Assembly: GCA_014529385.2 (NCBI GenBank)
Contig: CM043959.1
Coordinates: 8,459,526 to 8,523,525, forward strand
Direction of reading: 5' to 3'
Length of the DNA: 64,000 nt
Origin: Adiantum capillus-veneris
Lineage: Eukaryota; Streptophyta; Polypodiopsida; Polypodiales; Pteridaceae
The notes beneath the pieces were generated by a model. That model searched no databases. It was not told the origin of the DNA and saw nothing but the letters and a program-made list of their open reading frames with translations. Positions within the stretch are counted from its first letter, which is position 1; every line of letters begins with the position of its first letter. Shown here in pieces: positions 10,657 to 21,900 of the stretch. A program made the position numbers and the translations under genes.

Positions 10657-11198
10657 GGGACCTCTTCTTCCTTGGAAAAAACTCAAGCATTCAAGCCATT
10701 GATGAGAGGAATTCCTGAGGGAGTGAGTAGTAATGCCTAATTGTACTTAGCCCCATTAGCATAAGCCCAAGCCTACACTTTCTCCTAGAGGAAGACTAGC
10801 CATTCTTGTACGCTATCCTTCGAAGATCAAATCTAATCAAAGAAGGTGTTGTACTTGGCGTATCAATCAACGTTGAACTCTCCCCTCTTCTTCTCTCTCC
10901 CATCAATAATGGTGCCGAAGGGTTTCAAGTAAGATGTGTTCTACATTGCTGTTTTCTTGATTTCTTGTTGTTTTCATTTTCATCTCTAATCCAACATATA
11001 TATATGTATCTAATCTCATCTCCTTAACCAAGCCTATCTCTCTCATTCTTAGTAATTAATCCTCTCTAGGTTCTCTTTGCTACATGTACATCTCTTCCCG
11101 CAGTATCCTTACTGCCTACGGGCAAGAATAGGGCTTCGGAGGGAAACTTCTCATCTCTTCACTTCTCTCATATCTACATTTCTCGCATACTATCCTAG

Positions 11199-11417
11199 AT
11201 GAATAACCCACATGATGATCATTTCTATCGCTTTCACTCTGTACGATCTATTAGAATTAACGTATGGATTAGCCGTAAAATACACTTTCAACAACGTATA
11301 GTGTTTTTCTTCGGCCCTGAAAGGCTCCATGAAATACTTCTATCATCGGATCCCATCATACTACCTCTCATAGACTATAATTTTTCTTTTGATGTAAGCG
11401 TAGTTATCTTGCTATGA
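11199..11417 (+). CDS. LTR mini-ORF A, 72 codons, unknown protein
   Basis: Small open frame in the R/U5 part of LTR copy 2. Its C-terminal ~45 residues include FFGPERLHEI, PIILPLIDY and SFDVSVVILL. These align without gaps to mini-ORF B, which follows in a different frame. The TGA stop overlaps the ATG of ORF B as ATGA. Versions of A occur in both units of LTR copy 1 (6245-6454 and 6831-7049), where a 4-bp insertion changes the N-terminus of the first and an ATG-to-ACG change removes the downstream start in the second. No family is recognised. Whether it is translated is unknown; the case rests on protein-level similarity to ORF B. Confidence 0.4.
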   Translation: MNNPHDDHFYRFHSVRSIRINVWISRKIHFQQRIVFFFGPERLHEILLSSDPIILPLIDYNFSFDVSVVILL

Positions 11418-11626
11418 ACCAAGAGGATTTGTACACACAATTAATCCCAATCACTAGACAAAATATATATATTATGGTAAGCACAAAACTACAATTCCAA
11501 AGAACAATTCGTAGCCTATTTGGTCAGCCAAGATTGAATGCCATTAACTCATCCATTAACCCTTTTATATTACCCATGATACGATATGACCATAGCCTTG
11601 ATGTTTTCATCTTCGTATTGTTTTGA
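11414..11626 (+). CDS. LTR mini-ORF B, 70 codons, paralogue of mini-ORF A
   Basis: Starts at the ATGA overlap with ORF A. Its C-terminal half (SLFGQPRLNAI, PFILPMIRY, SLDVFIFVLF) matches ORF A at about 21 of 45 aligned residues. By hand count 13 of those identities use different synonymous codons (for example Leu CTC/TTG and Ser TCT/AGC), which neutral DNA similarity would not produce. Equivalent frames occur at 6451-6663 and 7034-7285 in LTR copy 1, with almost identical protein. Function unknown. Confidence 0.42.
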   Translation: MNQEDLYTQLIPITRQNIYIMVSTKLQFQRTIRSLFGQPRLNAINSSINPFILPMIRYDHSLDVFIFVLF

Positions 11627-11827
11627 CATTCTCTTTTGTGTTCTTTCTTTGTGGGTGTGAGTGCAAGAGAGAAAGAGTGAGTCTTCTTTGATTGCACTTC
11701 TTTCCAAACCCTAGTCTTCATGGCATCTATGGTTTAACTCCTTCATATAGTTTTTGTTGAGTTCTCTCACAAACTCTCACAGCCATAAGCCCGGTGCTTT
11801 CCTGGCAAGACCGCAAATTTCTCGACA

Positions 11828-12272
11828 ACGGGGCAAAACGGGCCGAGAACGCGGAGAAAACGTGGAAAAACGAGACAGACGGGCCGAAAACGTGGTGACA
11901 ACCACGGGCCACGGGCCGACACCGGGTCGGCGGACACTCAAGCCGAAGCTCTGATACCAAGTGTGATGCTCTCGTTCGGGATGTCACTGAAACGGAACCG
12001 TGCCGGCTCACCTGCGTTGCAAACAGGACGTGCAAGCAAGCAAACGCGTACACAAGAACGCAACTTGAAAACTGAACGGGAGAGGGACATGAGATTGAGG
12101 GATGTGAACGAATGATCAATATTGCAAGAAAGTGCCGAATACAAGGGACGTGAAGAATCATAGGAAAACGGGGCTCGCAAGTTGGGGGAAGTGGCACATA
12201 CTTCCCTTATATAGTTGCAAACCCTTTGGCTTGAGCATACCTCGTAGGTAGCAACTCCCGATCACACCACAC

Positions 12273-12321
<49 letters not shown>

Positions 12322-12550
12322 CACAATGGAACGCACACAAGAGGAGACAAAAAGTGAAACAAATGGAGCCCGAACCTGCCCTTGCAACGTGTATGCCGGA
12401 CAATTGAAGCTCCTTGAAATGCTTGTATAAACATACCCTAATTTTAAGTGAGAGAGAGAAATATCTACTGGCACGGGCACTGCTCCACGTGGAAAGAGGT
12501 TTTTTTTTTTTTGGCTTTCCCTTTTCCTTTTGAGCCCCAAGCCAAGGGAT
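11828..12550 (-). mobile_element. Remnant of older minus-strand LTR element (leader, PBS, LTR)
   Basis: On the minus strand, TGGTATCAGAGC (11948-11959) is an exact initiator-Met primer-binding site. Two bases away an LTR starts at 11962 (TGTGATGC on the plus strand, ending ..CACA in element orientation). A minus-strand TATA box (CTATATAA, 12207-12214) sits inside it. Only ~130 bp of leader remain (11828-11961) before the Ty3-type insertion. The outer LTR end is not resolved; 12550 is a guess. A (GA)20 tract lies in its U3 part. Confidence 0.6.
12279..12319. repeat. (GA)n microsatellite
   Basis: Uninterrupted GA dinucleotides, about 20 units, inside the minus-strand LTR remnant. Confidence 0.95.
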
Positions 12551-13807
12551 CTCTTTAATTTTCGTCTAATTCAAACGTTGGCACTACCCATTTATTAAGG
12601 GCATAATTATGTTCTTATTATCTATTCCCAAAGGTCTCATCCAAGATTTGTGACCAAAGTGACATTTATAATTAATTAGTCTTCAATGCCTCAATTTTGT
12701 ATGTGCATGATTGAAAGTTCAATTGGGAACAACAGCTTTCTTTAGTTAAGCAGCTTTGAATGAATCATAATCTAGTGTAAATGGTCAAACTCTATACGAG
12801 GCACCTTCTAGTCATTTGTTTGTCATAGTTGACTCAATTTGTCTCACTCGAGTATTTGATGACAATGCGGACAATCAATCCTTTGAAGAAATTATTGAGA
12901 GTGTTAAGCTTGTGTTTAGCAAGGCTCAAGAATGTTATTTAAGGCAGGCTAACAACCATAGTTGGGATTTTTTTTCATGACCTCATGCCGTTAGGTTGTA
13001 AGAGCCCGTTGGGCTAGCGTATATTCAAATGGGATGCAAGCCCCCCCCCCCCCCCCCCCTTAACGGACAATCAATCATTAGTCGTTTTGAGATTGATGAC
13101 AAGCTAAGTCAACGAAATAGAAATGAAAGGCATAAAATCGTGGTTGTTACTTTTGACAAGTAAAAGGTCTTTTGTTTCTCTTCAAGGGCTCCCTAGCTTT
13201 TAGACAATAGTGAGAGAAGACGAAAAGACAGATAGAAAAACAGACAAACCAATAGATAGATAGATGGATCGGAATAGATATATTAAATATATATATATAT
13301 ATATATCTAGAGAGAGAGAGAGAAGATGTGCATGAAGGCGTCATGTTAGAGAATAGATAGGTATAAGATCGACACTAATTTGAGTCCCAACTACCCTCTT
13401 AGGGCCCTCAACTCCCTTCCCACAATGGTATTTGCCTTAGACGACATATTAAATGATACAATGATCCGTCATACTTGAGTGCGGATGCTATGAGAGAATT
13501 TAGTTCTTTTTAAAATGTTTTTTGCAATGAAACGGTTGGATACTTGAAGGTATTAAATGCGGGTACTGACTGGGGGTATTGGGGTACTCTAGTACTCTTC
13601 ACCATTGCAACATGAATAAGACTAAAGTTGACGATGTGCGCTATTGTGGGGTGAATGTGGCCTCCGTAGGCTAGGTAGGGGAAAAATGTGCCTACTCGGA
13701 TTTTGTGGATGATGAGGAAATGCTTACAACGACAAAAAATCCATGACACCAAGATTGAAATCATATTGTCTCCAGAACATTAGCCTAGAGAAAGAACACA
13801 TTGGTAG

Positions 13808-13855
<48 letters not shown>

Positions 13856-15570
13856 CACAAGTGCTAATGCTTACTTTTGACTTGTCTTCAAAGTCAAGAC
13901 CAATTTCTCTATCTATATTTACCCTAAAGGTTGGTCAAGCACATTTCAAATACCCACAATTCTCATTTTGTAGGCTTTTGATTTATGAAGTGACTTGGAA
14001 TGTGGTTAGCACAGTTTTGGGCATTGCAACTTAAATATCTCCTAAATGCCTAATCTGTCACGCATGGGAATTGGGGGTCCCCTTGTCTATAGTGCTCTAC
14101 ATGATGAGACCTTGGATGGCCACAAATACTTTCAATGTTTATTTTTTCTTTTAAAGAGGGTATGCAACCTAACTAGTGAACTATCTGGTCATCGAGGTGT
14201 ATGAACTTGATCACAAAGTTCCAAACTAATCCCCTAGGCTAGATTAGGCATAACTAAGACCCAAAAGTAGGAGTAGCATGTTTGCATGGACATATGGCTA
14301 CTTTTGCATGCCATATCTCCCCTTTCTAAACTGAGGTATTGGTATCGAACTCCATATTTTCCTTGTAGCTGCCATCAACTCTAGGTAATCTTAGAAAATA
14401 GGTTCATCAATTCACACCAATTTATGGGTTTTGTTTCCTTGAACAACAAAAAATAATTCTTTTATTCATCTTTGGTTCCTACCAAAAACAAATGGAGAAG
14501 AATTTTTTTTTTGCTCCCCATGACTACAACCTTGTCAACTATGTGAAGTTCTTCTTCCTCTTCCATGGAGAGTAATAAGACTCATGTTGGCTATCCAATT
14601 TTTCTTTTTCTTATCTTAACTATGGCATCCTATTTTTCATACTCTTGTAAATGCAAATTTTTTAAAAAAGCCTCGATAGTAGTAGAGAAAGATTATATAG
14701 GCTCCATTTTGTAATCAATCCATTTAAACATCATTCCCATCTTAGAAGATGTGTGCCTTGTTCAAAGACCCACTAACCTCTCTATCTTTTACCAACTCAT
14801 TAACTACTACATCAAAATCAAAAAAGTCAAAATCAAGAACAATCCTAATTTTAGCTCATTTCTTTGATTTTTTGGTGGATTGAGGTGGCAATTCAGAGGA
14901 GGAGAGCTTGTCTTTTTTTGACAATGACCAGGCCAACAAGAAAACCAGAAAGTTCAAGGAATTGAATCAAACCGTCAGGTTTTAGATGTTTTCACACTAC
15001 TAGGACACCCATCAAGCCCTTGAGTTTGTACAATAATTTGTCGCCTTCTCTAGAGGACGATTCACAGAACACTCCAGGGTGCGAAGGGTAGCATCTTACT
15101 TGAAAGGAACTAACAGAAATCTCACAGTTGAGTAGAAAACCGTGATGGTGGATGATTTGTCATGGTCAAGGCTCAAAAATCTCAATATAGTCTAGGACAA
15201 GTCCACCTTGGTTTAGTGTAACTTATCCCTTTTTGTCCTTGGTTAGGTCTCTCAAACGTCAGGTCTTAGTCACCCTTTGATCTTTGAAATTGGTTTTGGG
15301 TACCTTAAAAGTTTGGCATTAGGAAATTTAGACAAAAATTCTCTACAAGCTTTCTTCTTGGATATACATGACTCTATTTGGATTTGTGTATCAAAAGTTA
15401 GAACAATTTTGGTGAACTGCACTTGAAACAACACTCAAAATAGTCTCAAGACCAAGACACAAGAACTTTTGCTTGTATCTTGGTCTCCAAAAGGTATTTT
15501 TGACTCAAAATTGTGATTTGATATGTACTTCAGTATAACTACAAGCTCATAAAGTCAAATACCCCCACCG
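12551..15570. other. Gene-free stretch
   Basis: No convincing coding sequence on either strand. It contains a poly-C run (13040-13058), a short (TA)n followed by (GA)n (13281-13321) and a (CT)21 tract (13810-13852). The longest open frames (60-85 codons) have no recognisable motif. From about 15170 on the wording begins to resemble the decayed repeat described next. Confidence 0.6.
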
Positions 15571-15573
15571 TGA

Positions 15574-17340
15574 AGAGATACATAAATCGCGATCCATGTT
15601 CCTTCGTCAAATTTTCACTCCAAATTTTGACAATAGTGAGACAAGGTCAGAGACAATTCTATTTTCATCAATTTCTAAGGTGGAGGTACATGGATCGCAA
15701 TCCATGTTGCACCACATCTAGACTTGATTTCTAGAGGGCTTGTTGCACTCTATGTCTACAAGCTATATCTCAAAACTTTTTGGATTGGGACTTGTCTTGG
15801 TAGGTTGAAAGCCCAATACTAAGGCTGGTGTCTCAAGTTTTCAGTCTATCTTCTATTTTGATTCCTTTTGACCCAAAATTTGCTCATTTTTTTCCAACAT
15901 TGAACTTGGAGATATGTTTCTTTATGTATGTACTACAAATCTAGTAAATTTCAGGTCAAGCTGCCACCATGGGTATATAGATCGCAATCCCTGTTTGGAG
16001 TTCAAAATTGACTTTTCTTAGTATCATTAGGATCGGTATGATAAGTAGATACTATGGTATCTAAATTTTTGGGTTTGGACCTTTGGTTTAAAAATTAGAT
16101 CAATGTTTGCGCTTGCTCAAACTACTTGGGAAACTTTGGGCTTTTGACTTGGGTTTTGATTTCCAAATGAGATGAAACTTTAGGATTGTGCTAGAAATAG
16201 AATGTAGAACACAATGACTAGGTTCTGGTTCAAATATTTGCAAAAGGTACATGGATCGTGATCCATGTTTAGAAAGCTTTTGATCCATGCTTCAAGAGCT
16301 TTGGGACCCCAAATTTGAACCACTCATAGATGAAGGTATTTCTAGGCTATCCTCAACATCTTTTTGCATTTGCACAAGTTTTAGTCAGACAAAAGTGAAA
16401 CCCCAGGCCTGATTTAACAATTTTTTGCTTTCAAGTTTTCTTCGCTCTTTTGATGAGTTTTTTGGACTTTTTTTACAACCCTCCTTTTGGAAGTTTTGTT
16501 CATAATGGTCTCTGCTACAGGATGTTTATAGTTTTTATCCAAAATTCACATGAGATACATGGATCGTGATCCATGTTTGGTCACTTATGGACTTGGGATT
16601 GGGTGAGCTGGTAGACTATGATGTTTGTAACCTGCTCTCACATCCTTTTTGAGTTTTGATCAATTTTTGTCAACGAAACGTGAAATCTTGAGTCACTTGT
16701 TACAACTTTTAACAATCTTTTGTTTAGGTCTCTTTTGACCATGTTTTTCAACTTTTTTTCCAATGTGCCTTTTAGGAAAAGTGTTTGTCTATGTCTCAAC
16801 TACGTATAGATCAAATCTCAACCCCAAATGATGAAAAGGTACATGGATCACAATCCATGTTTGAGAGCATTTTTGCATGAAACTTGACCAGTTGCTTGAG
16901 TATGCCTTGTAGATGCTAATGCCAACCTTTTTTTAATTTGAATCACAAAATCTTAAGATATGCCCAATTTTGTGTCTAAAACCCTAGAATCTGTTGTTTT
17001 TTCTCTATCAATCGATTTGGATGTGATTTTTGAATTTTTATTTCAAATTATATGAGGGCAATGTTCTATTGATGCATAGTGTCACTGATTAGTATTCTGC
17101 AAACAAGGTCTTTGAGGTAGATGGATTGCAATCCATGTTCCTCCACGTATATTGCTCAAACTTTTCAGATTGCTTCTGATGAGTTTGTTAAAGCCCTTGA
17201 TCATCAATTTTTGGTTTATGATCAGGTTTTAGGTCTCTACCATCAAGTTTTAAAAAATTTCGAGTTATGTTCATGTTGTCAAAAATATGGTTTTTAGTCC
17301 TTTTTTCCATGATCTTTGTAGCTCAATTTGACGGCGTTGG
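15574..17340. repeat. Decayed ~285-bp tandem repeat with conserved 20-bp palindrome
   Basis: A near-palindromic 20-mer, consensus ACATGGATCGYRATCCATGT, usually preceded by RAGGT and followed by TTYG, occurs at 15580, 15688, 15975, 16249, 16557, 16841 and 17119. Spacings are 108, 287, 274, 308, 284 and 278 bp. Sequence between the palindromes is alignable but heavily diverged (for example ACATCYTTTTTG and AAARTGAAAYC follow the copies at 16249 and 16557), so this is an old tandem array. The palindrome is much better kept than the rest. No open frame accounts for it. Confidence 0.72.
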
Positions 17341-18010
17341 TTCTACTTACTCTACTCCTATATGCTAGAAAGAAACAAGGGACAAAAATGAATAAAACGA
17401 TACAAATTAAAGTTGAAATGAAAAATGGTACAACACTCTAAAAGCAAGGAGAAAATTGAAGAATGAAATGCTTTTGGCTATCTTACTCACAACTCTCTTT
17501 ACCTGTCGGGGATAGATCTATTAAGTCTTCGACTTCTAGACTCTATCAAGCACTAAACCCCATATATAGTTGTGTTAGTGCCAGTGTAAATAAAATAGAA
17601 AGAAAAAACTTTAGAAAAAGCCGCTTTAAATATGCACTAAGTCACTCACTAATTAAGGCTCATTCCATGGCAACAACGCCAATATTAGCAGGTCATCGCA
17701 ACGGACGTCTATAGCATAGCTATCTAGCACTAACATAATATGCCAATCCTTTGGGAAGTGATACGAATGGGACACGAAAACTCTTTAAGGTTACAAATCC
17801 TCAAGAAGGGAACCTAATAAGCAAACACATTCACTGAATAATAGAATCACCACTCAATGATCGAGAATTGCATATGTCATTTCTCTCCACTCTCAAGCAT
17901 CATGCCATTTCAGTGACTAAAGGAACGCGCATTGTCACCAAACTTTAAGGGAAGCTTCACTAGGCCTAAAGAGACACGTCTACAAAGTCTCGTTGCATTC
18001 TGGCAAGGTA
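17341..18010. other. Gene-free stretch between repeat array and copia element
   Basis: No recognisable gene. A weak palindrome-related word (GGTACACGG) lies at its right end, exactly where the copia element inserted; ATCGCGGCTCATCGTGATCC continues at 23498, possibly a diverged eighth copy of the array motif. Confidence 0.5.
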
Positions 18011-18015
18011 CACGG

Positions 18016-18158
18016 TGTTGGAGCTATATATGGCTCACTCTACTCAACTTGGTCTCACCTATATATTTGTATCTTGTCCTCAATATGAATCAGTCTTTGG
18101 GAGCGTATATGGTGTGTCTCTTGTCTCGTCTCTCTCTCTTTCTCTCTACATCTCAACA
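18016..18158 (+). repeat. 5' LTR of young copia element (143 bp)
   Basis: TGTTGGAG...CTCAACA. A TATA-like GCTATATATGG lies within 20 bp of the start; the end is CT-rich. Identical to 23350-23492. Confidence 0.96.
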
Positions 18159-18170
18159 TGGTATCAGAGC
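18159..18170 (+). promoter_or_regulatory. Primer-binding site (initiator-Met tRNA)
   Basis: TGGTATCAGAGC follows the LTR with no spacer; exact complement of the plant initiator-Met tRNA 3' end. Confidence 0.93.
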
Positions 18171-18913
18171 AGTAACGATCATGCGCCGATTCAATTCATG
18201 GTGACAAAACAGTATGTGTATGCGATTTGCATGTAAGATTCAAAAATTGCTACAAATTTTATTTTTGAGCATTGATTCTTGTTAATTGTGGTTGTTTTGT
18301 GTTAAGAAGAATATGATTAGTGTTTTGTGTGACGTTTATTGCTAATCAATCTAATCGTTGATTACGTTTTCTTGTTGATGACACCCTGAACTTCATCTCA
18401 ATTTTTCTTGCTGTTCTGCTCAAAATTTGGAGAAACGGAAAAAGCGCAATGGCACTTTTCATCCAAAACTTGTTCGTCTCCTCGAGCTCTTCGATTTGAG
18501 TTCTAGGTTTGCGTCAATCGGAGTTCGCAGCAGAAAGTTATGCTGTTTTTACTGCAATTGAGCTTGACGCAGCTTTCTTCGTCCTACTTCTTCGTGAAGC
18601 GTCCGCGATCGTTTTTCTTATTTTGGCGTTAACTTTTTCGAGAAGATTTAGCTTTTCGCTATTCATATTGTGGCCGTCAATCTTGCGTCTCACGCCACTC
18701 TATTTTGAGGACTCTTTTATTATTAACGTCTCCTTTACCCTACCCTTTTTGAGTGACGTCTCTCACATCTTTGGAAGTTCCTTGAGCGTCCTTCTTACGT
18801 TTATCGTTGACAAAACGCAGTCCTCATATCTCTCTCATTCTCAATTGCGGCCTTCACCATATATGGTGTGCAAATTTTGCGATCTTATCTTATACGTCTT
18901 CTCACAACAAGAT

Positions 18914-21900
18914 ATGGCTATGAATATTCTCGTCAACGGCTTTCCTTCTGGCCAGCGTTCTGTTCCTCCTTTCCAAGGTCAAGGTTTTCCAGGCTGGAAA
19001 GCAAAGATGTTGTTAATTCTTGAAGGCGATGAACTCTCCGATGTTGTTCCTGGAAATCGTGTTTGTCCGCCTCAGCCTGTTGATACTGATAATGATAACG
19101 TGCTTATCACTGAAGGACCTATATTTGAAGATTGGAATGTTGCCTATACGGATTGGCAACGACGTGATAAAGCAGCTCGTCGGTATATTCTTTCTGCTCT
19201 TACTGATTCCCTTTTGCTTGATATGTACGAACTGCCTACTTCCCACGACGTATGGAAGTACCTTATTGCAAACTTTCAGAAGAAATCTGTCACAGAAATA
19301 CTTTATTTGAGAGGGTTGCTTAACAAGTTACAATATGAAGTTGGTACTGCCATGACGGGACATATTGAATCTTTCAAATCTATTATTAATCAACTTGCTG
19401 CTGCCGGTGATCCTGTTCCACAAAAGCAACTGATTACACTTCTCCTTGATACGGTGAAGGACTCTTCTTATGATAACATTGTTACTATTCTCTCTAATAA
19501 AGATGGTCTTGATTTCGACCAAGCCTGCATGTCTTTAATTGAATACTCTCAACGTCAAGAACGTCGTAATGCTAGTCATGATACAGCTATGATTTCACAC
19601 GAGGAGAGTGAGTCACAACAGATGGAACGGGCTTTTTATGCTCGAAGGCGTCCATTTCAACGAGGAAACCGTAAAGGTGGCCGTCGCGGTAATATTTTCT
19701 CTCGTCTCAAATTTCCTAATAAGCAATGTTCTTACTGCAACAGAAATGGCCATACTGAAGATGATTGTTGGGCACGTCAATATGATGAAGAACACAATAT
19801 TACCACAAAACAACCACGTTTATCTAGAGACTCTTCTTCTTCTTCTTGTGAATATTGTGGACGATCTGATCATCCCACTCATATGTGCTATAAGCGTCGA
19901 TTCGACACAGATCGGAATAGAGCATATGCTACTGAACATCGAAACAACATTGTACCAGAAACAAGCTGCGTCCTATGTTCAGTTGCTCCAGACAGAATAC
20001 TTCATGTACGCGATGGATCACTTTTTATTGTCGATTCTGGTGCTACAGGAAATATGACATATCAGTCTAAGTGGCTCCATAACTATCATCCACTGCCAGT
20101 TCAACGTGTTGTTTATCTTGCTGATGATACTACTTGTCAAGTAAAGGGTATTGGAGACTTATATCTTGGTACCTTATCTTCTTCCACTCGAATTTTGCGA
20201 GGAGTATTACATGTACCAGATCTTCAACGTAATCTTCTTTCAGTTGCTAGACTTGTTGATCTTGGTCTGTTTGTTGGATTTGATCATACCAAATGCCGAA
20301 TTAAGAAAGATGGACAGACTATAGCCACTGCTCCTCGAAATGGTAATTTGTTTGAACTCTCTCTCAACGATGTTGTAGCAAATGTTGTCACTGCTCCAGG
20401 TGATCATGATTGCAAAGTATGGCATCACCGTTTTGTTCATGCTGATTTCTCAAAACTCCTTGATCTTCAACGTCGTGATCTTGTTCATGGCATGGATCTT
20501 AAAGCCCATCCTCATCTGGGAATTTGTGAATTTTGTGCTCTTGGGAAACACAATCGCAAACCCTTTCCTCTTTCAAATACAACTCATTCTCATGACATAT
20601 TGGATCTTGTTCATACTGATATATGTGGACCTCTACCTTCTTCGAGATCACAATATCGCTACTTCATTACTTTCATTGATGATTTGTCAAGGTATACGAC
20701 TGTATTTCTACTTAGACAAAATTCTGAAGCCTTATCTGTTTTCAAACAATTCCACAAGGCTGCGGAACTTCAAACTGGTCGTCGCCTTAAGAAGCTTCGT
20801 AGTGACAATGGAGGCGAATATGTTTCTCGAGAGTTTGTGAGTTACTGTGCTGACAGTGGAATTCATCATGAACACACTATTCCATATTCGCCTCAATAGA
20901 ACGGAGTTGCTGAACGAAAGAATCGCACTATTCTCAATGCTGTAAGATGTATGCTGATTCATTCTGGCTTATCTCGTGTTTTTTGGGCTGAAGCTACTTT
21001 GACAGCAGTATTTATTCAGAATCATCTTCCTACTACTGCACCCTCTGGTAAGATACCCATCACAGCATGGACAGGTGACATTCCTTTTGTATCTCATTTT
21101 CGAACCTTTGGATGTATTGCTTATATTCATGTTCCCAAAGAAACACGAACAAAGCTTGATGCTCCTGGTCTTAAAGTTATTTTTATTGGATATTCTGACA
21201 CTTCCAAAGGCTACAAATTCTATGACCCTTCCTCCAAGAAAGTAATTGTGAATCGTGATGCTACTTTTAACGAACAGCTTATGGGAGGCTCATGGTCCAT
21301 GGATGATTCTGATGATACTAAATCATTGCTTCAAGCTTTTCCATTTCTTTCAGAAGATGAAACTCTTCCTATAGAGAAACTTTCCTCTTCACAACCATCC
21401 ATTCCGAATGTCGCCAATGATGATATTGATATTTTTGTTGATCTGCCTATTGATTTTGAACATGGCTCATGTCATGTTTATGATGACGATATTGCTGATA
21501 ATGGTTTTTGTACTTCTGAAGATCCCATTACTTATGATGAAGCTATCTCTTCACCACAAAAGGATCAATGGCAAGAGGCTATGGAAGCAGAGTACGATTC
21601 TCTTATCTCTAAAGGTACATGGATACTAACTGAATTACCTCCTGGTCGTACAGCTATTAAATGTAAGTGGGTGTATAAGACAAAAGTAAAAGCAGATGGA
21701 TCTTTTGACAAGTTCAAGGCGCGTTTAGTTACAAAAGGTTATTCCCAAGTAGCTGGTGTTGATTATCAAGAGACCTTTTCACCAGTTGTTCACATTACAA
21801 GTGTTCGAGTTTTATTGGCATTTGCTGTTCAATTTGATTTAGAAGCTCATCAAATGGATGTGCGAACTGCTTTTCTTAATGGTGACTTGGAAGAGGAAAT

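Larger units (their letters stand above)
1..11827 (+). mobile_element. Tandem Ty3-type LTR retrotransposon (two internal regions, shared LTRs)
   Basis: Seen: gag-pol coding sequence from the left edge to 4784, a purine tract, an LTR (4843-7431), a primer-site-like leader, a second unrelated internal region with one long ORF (7481-9847), the same purine tract, and a second LTR copy (9824-11827). Both LTRs begin TGTC and end GACA. Known: an element normally reads LTR-internal-LTR, so here the middle LTR serves both as 3' LTR of the gag-pol element and as 5' LTR of the second. Inferred: an autonomous element and its non-autonomous partner fused by LTR-LTR recombination or tandem insertion. The left LTR and the target duplication lie off-window. 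Confidence 0.82.
9824..11827 (+). repeat. Long LTR, copy 2 (2004 bp)
   Basis: TGTC...GACA boundaries; aligned by eye with 4843-7431 along its whole length, with substitutions and small indels only, apart from the missing duplication. The bases after it (ACGGGG) belong to an older minus-strand element, so the 3' insertion edge is visible here. Confidence 0.88.

Noticed and set aside
13040-13058. Poly-C run as a possible regulatory or G-quadruplex site
   Set aside because: A single homopolymer without nearby gene or conserved partner; could also be a sequencing artefact.
15574-17140. Regularly spaced palindromic repeats resembling a CRISPR array
   Set aside because: Spacing (~285 bp) is far too long, the intervening sequences are mutually homologous, and the context is clearly eukaryotic.
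18509-18913. N-terminal extension of the copia ORF upstream of 18914
   Set aside because: Hydrophobic low-information translation of the leader; Gag similarity begins only after the ATG at 18914.
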